From NCBI GenBank assembly GCA_934654585.1, contig CAKUGF010000008.1, positions 1 through 64,000 of the forward strand: a stretch of DNA of 64,000 nucleotides. Direction: 5' to 3'. A model generated the notes under the pieces. It saw nothing but the letters and a program-made list of their open reading frames with translations, was not told the DNA's origin and searched no databases. Numbering within the stretch: the first letter of the stretch is position 1; each line of letters begins with the position of its first letter. Origin of the DNA: an uncultured Collinsella sp. (lineage in GTDB: Bacteria > Actinomycetota > Coriobacteriia > Coriobacteriales > Coriobacteriaceae). Both the position numbers and the translations under genes were made by a program. Below, in pieces: positions 53,247 through 64,000 of this stretch.

Positions 53247-54383
53247 ATGCGTCTGCCCATGAACACCTCGCTTGCCACGCTCAAGCCTTCCGGCATCCGC
53301 CGAATCAATGCGCTTGCCGCACAGCATCCGGGATGCATTGCGCTTGCGCTTGGTGAGCCCGATTTTCCCACGCCCGACGTGATCAGCGCCGAGGTGACCG
53401 TCTCGCTCGACCGCGGCGACACGCACTATCCGCCCAACAACGGCCGTCCCGCCCTGCGCGAGGCACTGTCCAAATATATGGGTGACGCGGGCCTTGCGTT
53501 TTCGGCCGACGAGGTCATCCTGACCGACGGTGCGACCGAGGCTCTGTCGGCAACATTCATGGCTATGCTCAACCCCGGCGACGAGGTCATCATCCCCACG
53601 CCGGCCTTTGGCCTGTACGAGAGCATCGTCGTGGCCAACCACGCCAAGGCAGTCTTTTTGGATACGGAACCTGCGCAATTCCAGATCGATGAGGAAGCAC
53701 TGCGCGCTTGCGTAACGCCGGCGACCAAGGCCATTGTCATCTGCTCGCCCAACAACCCCACGGGCTGCATTCTCAACGCAGCGTCACTCGACGCCGTGGC
53801 GCGCGTGGCAGAGCAAGCGGGCATCTACGTAGTCTGCGACGACGTCTACAACCGTCTCGTCTATGTGGACGGCTACGAGCGCTTTGCCCAGCGACACCCG
53901 GAGCTGCGCGAGCAGACGGTAATTATCGAGAGCTTCTCCAAGCCCTGGGCCATGACGGGCTGGCGCCTGGGCTGGCTCGCAGCCGCGGCCCCCGTCATCG
54001 CCGAGATTGCCAAAGCCCACCAATACTTAGTGTCGAGCGCCGTCTCCTTCGAAATGGACGCAGCAGCCCGAGCCCTCACCGTCGACCCAACCCCCATGCT
54101 CGAAGTCTACCGAGCCCGCCGCAAACGAGTCCTCGCAGCCTTAGACGCCATGGGCTTGGACGTAGTAGAACCCGCAGGAGCCTTCTACACTTTCCCGAGC
54201 ATCAAAAAGTTCGGCCTAACAAGCGAGGATTTCTGTATCAAAGCCATCAAAGAAGCCAACGTAGCCCTAGTCCCCGGAAACTGCTTCGGCACCGAAAACC
54301 ACATCCGCCTAAGCTACTGCGTTTCCGACAAAGACCTGGACGAAGGCCTCCGCCGCCTGTCCACCTTCGTCTCAACTCTATAG
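53247..54383 (+). CDS. PLP-dependent aminotransferase, class I/II
   Basis: The 378-residue enzyme is of fold type I: ALGEPDFPTPD (35-45), YPPNNGRPALREA (61-73), SPNNPTG (167-173), CDDVYNRLVY and the PLP lysine Lys232 in ESFSKPWAMTGWRLGW; RLSYC near the end holds the substrate Arg. It is an aspartate/aromatic-type aminotransferase of unknown specificity. GAAAGGAATGCC precedes the ATG. From about base 54010 to the stop the codon choice changes sharply to A-ending and CTA/CGA codons, unlike the first two thirds. Confidence 0.88.
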   Translation: MRLPMNTSLATLKPSGIRRINALAAQHPGCIALALGEPDFPTPDVISAEVTVSLDRGDTHYPPNNGRPALREALSKYMGDAGLAFSADEVILTDGATEALSATFMAMLNPGDEVIIPTPAFGLYESIVVANHAKAVFLDTEPAQFQIDEEALRACVTPATKAIVICSPNNPTGCILNAASLDAVARVAEQAGIYVVCDDVYNRLVYVDGYERFAQRHPELREQTVIIESFSKPWAMTGWRLGWLAAAAPVIAEIAKAHQYLVSSAVSFEMDAAARALTVDPTPMLEVYRARRKRVLAALDAMGLDVVEPAGAFYTFPSIKKFGLTSEDFCIKAIKEANVALVPGNCFGTENHIRLSYCVSDKDLDEGLRRLSTFVSTL

Positions 54384-54433
54384 CCATCAGGGACCCAACC
54401 CATCAGCCCACCGACCTAAGCATTATGAGTGGG

Positions 54434-54656
54434 GGCGTCGCTCAACGGAAACCCTGGCTGCCCCAAAGTCAACACAGGTCGCGCCGCCAGAGGCCGGGCG
54501 CAAGCTTTTCGTAGATTCCGCACGAGCCGAAGAGCACTTAATGTGCTCTTCGTGCGAGCCCAGGACCTGACCGAGCGAAAAGCTTGCGCCCGGCCTCTGG
54601 CGGCGCGACCGAGATGGTGGAATTGTGTGCAGCCAGGGTTTCCGTTGACCGACGCC
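54434..54656. repeat. 223-bp nested palindrome with a family G hairpin at its core (copy 3)
   Basis: Outer arms of 28 bases (54434-54461 and 54629-54656, one mismatch) contain CAACGGAAACCCTGGCTGC. Middle arms of 33 bases (54478-54510 and 54577-54609) are perfect. The core is GCACGAGCC, GAAGAGCAC, TTAAT, GTGCTCTTC, GTGCGAGCC, matching copies 1 and 2 near 23.5 kb. The right outer arm contains the -35 box of the rplJ promoter. Confidence 0.92.
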
Positions 54657-54675
54657 GGGGTCCCCGCCATAATAC
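54645..54675 (+). promoter_or_regulatory. Likely rplJ-rplL promoter
   Basis: TTGACC (54645-54650) and TAATAC (54670-54675) are 19 bases apart. The -35 element lies in the end of the nested palindrome. Confidence 0.55.
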
Positions 54676-54689
54676 TTTCGGTTCACGCA

Positions 54690-54826
54690 CGAATCCGCTG
54701 CCAGAGACAGCCGGCGCAAACGGGCTTTGCCCGCGAGCTTAATGGGACATCCCGCCAGCCGAGGTGGTCGAGTAGATATGTCTTCTCGCCCCCGTCGCTC
54801 ATGCAGCGCGGGGGCTTTCTTTTTGG
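54690..54826 (+). promoter_or_regulatory. Ribosomal protein L10 leader with attenuator
   Basis: The leader upstream of rplJ has the GC-rich pairs and GAGACAGCCGGCG-type segments expected of the L10(L12)4-binding leader RNA, which folds like the 23S rRNA stalk site. It ends in a clear terminator: GCCCCCG pairs with CGGGGGC around 54788-54816, followed by TTTCTTTTT. Excess L10-L12 complex would stop transcription before rplJ. Confidence 0.75.
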
Positions 54827-54889
54827 ACATGCCCCCGTCACGTCCTTGTGGCGGACCGTGCCCGGAAAGAATTCGAGGAGGTGTAATTC

Positions 54890-55411
54890 ATGCCCCAGCA
54901 GTACAAAATCGACAAGGTTGCAGAGATCGAGTCCCGTATCGCCGAGAACGCCGGTCTGTTCGTCGTCAACTACAACGGTCTGACGGTTAAGCAGGCTCAG
55001 GAGCTGCGTCATCAGCTTCGCGAGTGCGGCGCCGAGATGAAGGTCTACAAGAACAACCTGGTCAAGATCGCTCTCAAGAACCAGGAGCAGCCCGAGCTCG
55101 ACGAGATTCTCGCCGGCCCCGTCGCTTATGTGTTCTACGAGACCGAGCCGGTCGAGGCCGCTAAGGCCCTTAAGGACTTCTCTGCTAAGTCCAAGGGCGT
55201 CCTTGAGATCAAGGGCGGTATCTCCGACGGCAAGGCCGTTTCCGCTGATGATGTTAAGGCTATCGCCGAGCTGCCCACCAAGGATCAGCTTCTCGGCCAG
55301 ATTGCCGGTCTCATCTCCGGTTTCGCTCGCGACATCGCTGTCTGCGTCAACGGCGTTTCCTCTGGTCTCGCTCGTTCGATCCAGCAGGTCTCCGAGCAGA
55401 AGGCAGCCTAG
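54890..55411 (+). CDS. rplJ: 50S ribosomal protein L10
   Basis: L10 anchors L7/L12 dimers on the large subunit. The 173-residue protein has the N-terminal rRNA-binding domain (FVVNYNGLTVKQAQELRHQL; YKNNLVKIALKN) and a C-terminal helix for L12 binding. AGGAGG lies 8-9 bases before ATG 54890. Together with rplL and the leader it forms a self-contained operon. Confidence 0.97.
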   Translation: MPQQYKIDKVAEIESRIAENAGLFVVNYNGLTVKQAQELRHQLRECGAEMKVYKNNLVKIALKNQEQPELDEILAGPVAYVFYETEPVEAAKALKDFSAKSKGVLEIKGGISDGKAVSADDVKAIAELPTKDQLLGQIAGLISGFARDIAVCVNGVSSGLARSIQQVSEQKAA

Positions 55412-55513
55412 TCGCTGTTTTCACCCGCGGCGGCAACGCCGCACCCCTGGCGCATTCGCGCCGTGTTTTAACTGATCTCCGTGCATTCGCACGGAAACCG
55501 AAAGGACTTAGAA

Positions 55514-55891
55514 ATGGCTAAGCTTACCACCGATGAGATCATCGATGCTCTTAAGGAAATGACCCTTCTCGAGGCTTCCGAGCTCGTCAAGGCTATCGAG
55601 GACACCTTCGGCGTTTCCGCCGCTGCTCCTGCCGCCGTTGTCGCCGCTCCCGCTGCTGGCGCTGCTGAGGCCGAGGAGAAGACCGAGTTTGACGTCGTGC
55701 TCGAGGGCTTCGGCGACAACAAGATCCAGGTCATCAAGGCCGTCCGTGAGCTCACCAACCTTGGCCTGAAGGAGGCCAAGGAGGTCGTCGAGGGCGCTCC
55801 CAAGGCTGTTCTCGAGGGTGCCAAGAAGGAGGACGCCGAGGCTGCCAAGGAGAAGCTCGAGGCTGCTGGCGCTGCTGTCACCCTCAAGTAA
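55514..55891 (+). CDS. rplL: 50S ribosomal protein L7/L12
   Basis: The 125-residue stalk protein has the N-terminal dimer domain ([20 protein letters not shown]), an Ala/Pro hinge and the C-terminal factor-binding domain ([18 protein letters not shown]). ATG 55514 follows GAAAGGA; the open frame starts at 55481 but lacks family features there. Confidence 0.97.
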   Translation: MAKLTTDEIIDALKEMTLLEASELVKAIEDTFGVSAAAPAAVVAAPAAGAAEAEEKTEFDVVLEGFGDNKIQVIKAVRELTNLGLKEAKEVVEGAPKAVLEGAKKEDAEAAKEKLEAAGAAVTLK

Positions 55892-55918
55892 TCAGGCTTT
55901 CTCGCCAGATTTCTTTGC

Positions 55919-55951
55919 AGACGGGGTTCGCGTTGCGAGCCCCGTCTTTTT
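55919..55951 (+). terminator. Terminator after rplL
   Basis: GACGGGG pairs with CCCCGTC around a 13-base loop, followed by TTTTTT. It separates rplJL from galU and rpoBC. Confidence 0.9.
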
Positions 55952-56204
55952 TGTTGCGACCCCTCTATTTCGCTCGCTCGGCATGTAAATTGCCGTCGTT
56001 AGCGTCGCTTTGGGGCCGATACCGTTGGGCGATAAAATTGCACCATTCGTGCAATAATTTGCGTTGACCTGCTGAAGAATTGCGTTTGCCTTACGGCTGC
56101 GCCTGCTCCCGGCGGTAAGATACTTCGGTATCGCAATTTGGTCTGCGGCCGCCGTGCCGCACGCACAGGGCGCATGCGCGCCTGCGAAAGGATCCTTGAA
56201 TAAC

Positions 56205-57113
56205 ATGAAGGCAATCATCCCCGCCGCCGGTCTGGGCACGCGTTTTCTGCCTGGCACCAAGTGCACGCCTAAAGAGATGCTGCCGGTCCTCGACAAGCCG
56301 GTCATCCAGTATGTCGTTGAGGAGGCACTCGACCCCGAGGAGGTCGACGACGCCATTATCGTTACCTCTCCCGGTAAGCCTGAGCTGCTGAGCTACTTCC
56401 AGCCCGATCGTTCGCTCGAGAACCTGCTGCGCGAGCGCGGCAAGGATGCTTACGCCGACGCCGTTGCCCACGCGGGCGGCATGCCGGTCGACTTCCGCTA
56501 TCAGTACGAGCCCAAGGGCCTTGGTCACGCCATTCGCTCTGCCGCCGACGCGGTGGCAGGGGAGAACTTCCTGGTTCTTCTGGGCGACTACGTTGTGCCT
56601 AACCGCGACATCTGCGACAAGATGCTCGCCGTTTCCAAGGAGCACGGCGGCGCTTCCGTTATCGCCGTTGCCGCGTGCTCTCCCGAGGAAGTCAGCCGCT
56701 ACGGCGTTATCGCCGGCGAGCGCGTTGGTGCCCTCGAGGGCGCTGAGGACGTTGCCGACGACGAACCCGGTGCCGTTTGGCGCATCGGCGGTCTGGTCGA
56801 GAAGCCCGCTCCCGAGGCGGCTCCGTCCAACCTGTACATCGTCGGTCGCTACCTGCTGAGCCCGCTGGTCATGGACCTGCTGGCCGATCAGCAGGCCGGC
56901 AAGGGCGGCGAGATCCAGCTCACCGACGCCATGGCCCGTTCGCTCGACCGCGAGGCCATGTACGCTGTCGTCATCGACCCGCTGTCGGGCTACGATACCG
57001 GTACCCCGTCTGGCTGGATGGCCACTAACGCCCTCATGGCCGCAAGCGATCCACGCTTTGCCGACGCCTTCTGGGATGCCATCGACGAGCGCGGCGGCTT
57101 GATGCGCAAGTAA
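56205..57113 (+). CDS. galU: UTP-glucose-1-phosphate uridylyltransferase
   Basis: GalU makes UDP-glucose from UTP and glucose 1-phosphate for cell-surface sugars. The 302-residue protein starts MKAIIPAAGLGTRFLPGTKC with the nucleotide-binding loop, and has KEMLPVLDKPVIQYVVEEAL, EPKGLGHAI and FLVLLGDYVVP. ATG 56205 gives the usual start; TTG 56196 with AAAGGA close by is an alternative three codons upstream. It lies unusually between rplL and rpoB. Confidence 0.94.
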   Translation: MKAIIPAAGLGTRFLPGTKCTPKEMLPVLDKPVIQYVVEEALDPEEVDDAIIVTSPGKPELLSYFQPDRSLENLLRERGKDAYADAVAHAGGMPVDFRYQYEPKGLGHAIRSAADAVAGENFLVLLGDYVVPNRDICDKMLAVSKEHGGASVIAVAACSPEEVSRYGVIAGERVGALEGAEDVADDEPGAVWRIGGLVEKPAPEAAPSNLYIVGRYLLSPLVMDLLADQQAGKGGEIQLTDAMARSLDREAMYAVVIDPLSGYDTGTPSGWMATNALMAASDPRFADAFWDAIDERGGLMRK

Positions 57114-57133
57114 ACCATCGGGCGTCGATATCT

Positions 57134-57167
57134 ACGGGTGCGGACTTCGGTCTGCACCCGTTTTTTA
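57134..57167 (+). terminator. Terminator after galU
   Basis: ACGGGTGC pairs with GCACCCGT over a short loop, followed by TTTTTT. Confidence 0.92.
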
Positions 57168-57187
57168 TGCGTGCTGCGACTTTGCTC

Positions 57188-57420
57188 CGGAAAGCGCGTC
57201 CCACTCTTTGGTTGAATTCCGGGATGCGCTTTCCGGTTGGGGCCCTAGCGGAAAGTACATCCCGGAATGCTGGTTCAAACTGGGATGCAGTTTCCCCGAC
57301 GGGGCTGTTCCGGAAAGTGCGACCCGGAATTTCGGCTCAGAACGGGATACAGTTTCCCAAACAGGGCTCAAACGGAAACTGCGTCCCAGTCTGAGGCCTC
57401 AAAACGGGATGCAGTTTCCG
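57188..57420. repeat. Array of four 48-bp inverted repeats, family F, array 3
   Basis: Units are 57188-57235, 57249-57296, 57311-57358 and 57373-57420: exactly 48 bases each, with gaps of 13, 14 and 14. Arms vary (AGCGCGTCCC, AGTACATCCC, AGTGCGACCC, ACTGCGTCCC) and the inverse arms change with them in part. It fills the space between the galU terminator and the rpoB promoter. Confidence 0.92.
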
Positions 57421-57581
57421 TCTGATCAACCCACGCTCCCATTTCGCCGTTCGACGGCCTGCGCCCTCAACTTCGTTCACAGAAAATATATGAACAGATG
57501 TTCGATGTACATAGATCTACCTGCGCATACTCTATAGAAAAACTTTGCTACTCCAAAAACTCAATCGCGTCAAGGCTTTTC

Positions 57582-57609
57582 TTGCTCAACGGTCGGTACC
57601 TGATAAACT
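57582..57609 (+). promoter_or_regulatory. Likely rpoB promoter
   Basis: TTGCTC (57582-57587) and TAAACT (57604-57609) are 16 bases apart; the -10 region TGATAAACT resembles that of the rpmG promoter. Confidence 0.45.
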
Positions 57610-57682
57610 ATTAGGTTGCGATAACTGGCGAAGCTATGCCTCGCCAATCCACCGAGCATTTCCGTGAAGGAGGAAAAACCTG

Positions 57683-61174
<3,492 letters not shown>

Positions 61175-61180
61175 TTGACT

Positions 61181-64000
<2,820 letters not shown>

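Overview
The window looks like a chromosomal stretch from a GC-rich actinobacterium of the class Coriobacteriia, most likely Collinsella or a close relative. The evidence is the GC-rich third codon positions, the ClpC with a Gly/Ala/Pro-rich tail, a cell-wall protein ending in a class E type LAATG sorting motif, a ribosomal-protein and RNA-polymerase region of actinobacterial type, and many short hairpin repeats between genes. The genus is inferred, not proven.

Layout. 1-12 kb: the end of clpC, peptidase pepD, a hipBA toxin-antitoxin pair with its operator, mntP behind a manganese riboswitch, then the run disA-ispD-ispF-cysS-rlmB-yacP (c-di-AMP, isoprenoid and translation genes), closed by a HipA-like kinase fused to its own DNA-binding domain. 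12-15.7 kb: an accessory island with a zinc-ribbon protein, a Gly/Ala-rich protein with a possible GIY-YIG-like domain, a DUF4268-like gene broken by a stop codon, and arrays of inverted repeats. 15.7-20.2 kb: tRNA-Tyr/Thr/Met, tuf, rpmG, tRNA-Trp, secE, nusG, rplK and rplA. 20.3-25.5 kb: leucine synthesis (leuA, leuC, leuD, leuB) behind a leader peptide and attenuator that can be read base by base. 25.7-39.9 kb: a metallophosphoesterase with a ParB-like/BMP-domain fusion, an MscS channel, a wall-anchored 5'-nucleotidase, an ABC importer, a WYL regulator, asnS, an OatA-type acyltransferase and a PTS IIA protein flanked by two LacI-type palindromes. 40-54.4 kb: esterase, GntR regulator, a DDAH-like hydrolase with an amino-acid antiporter, a zinc-ribbon membrane protein between 252-bp perfect direct repeats, a FeoA-FeoB fusion, an MFS exporter, a GH13 enzyme, a DNA glycosylase and an aminotransferase. 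54.4-64 kb: rplJ-rplL behind an L10 leader, galU, then rpoB and rpoC (cut by the window end).

The feature I find most unusual is not a protein. At least seven families of intergenic inverted repeats recur, mostly downstream of genes, each with fixed geometry: 57 bp (16-25-16, arrayed every 80 bp), 48 bp (16-16-16, arrayed about every 62 bp), 67 bp (22-23-22), 66 bp (24-18-24), 45 bp (18-9-18), a long 40-32-40 palindrome, and a TTAAT-loop hairpin. Arms change in compensating pairs between copies, so pairing or dyad symmetry appears to be maintained. No transposase or Cas gene lies in the window to explain them.
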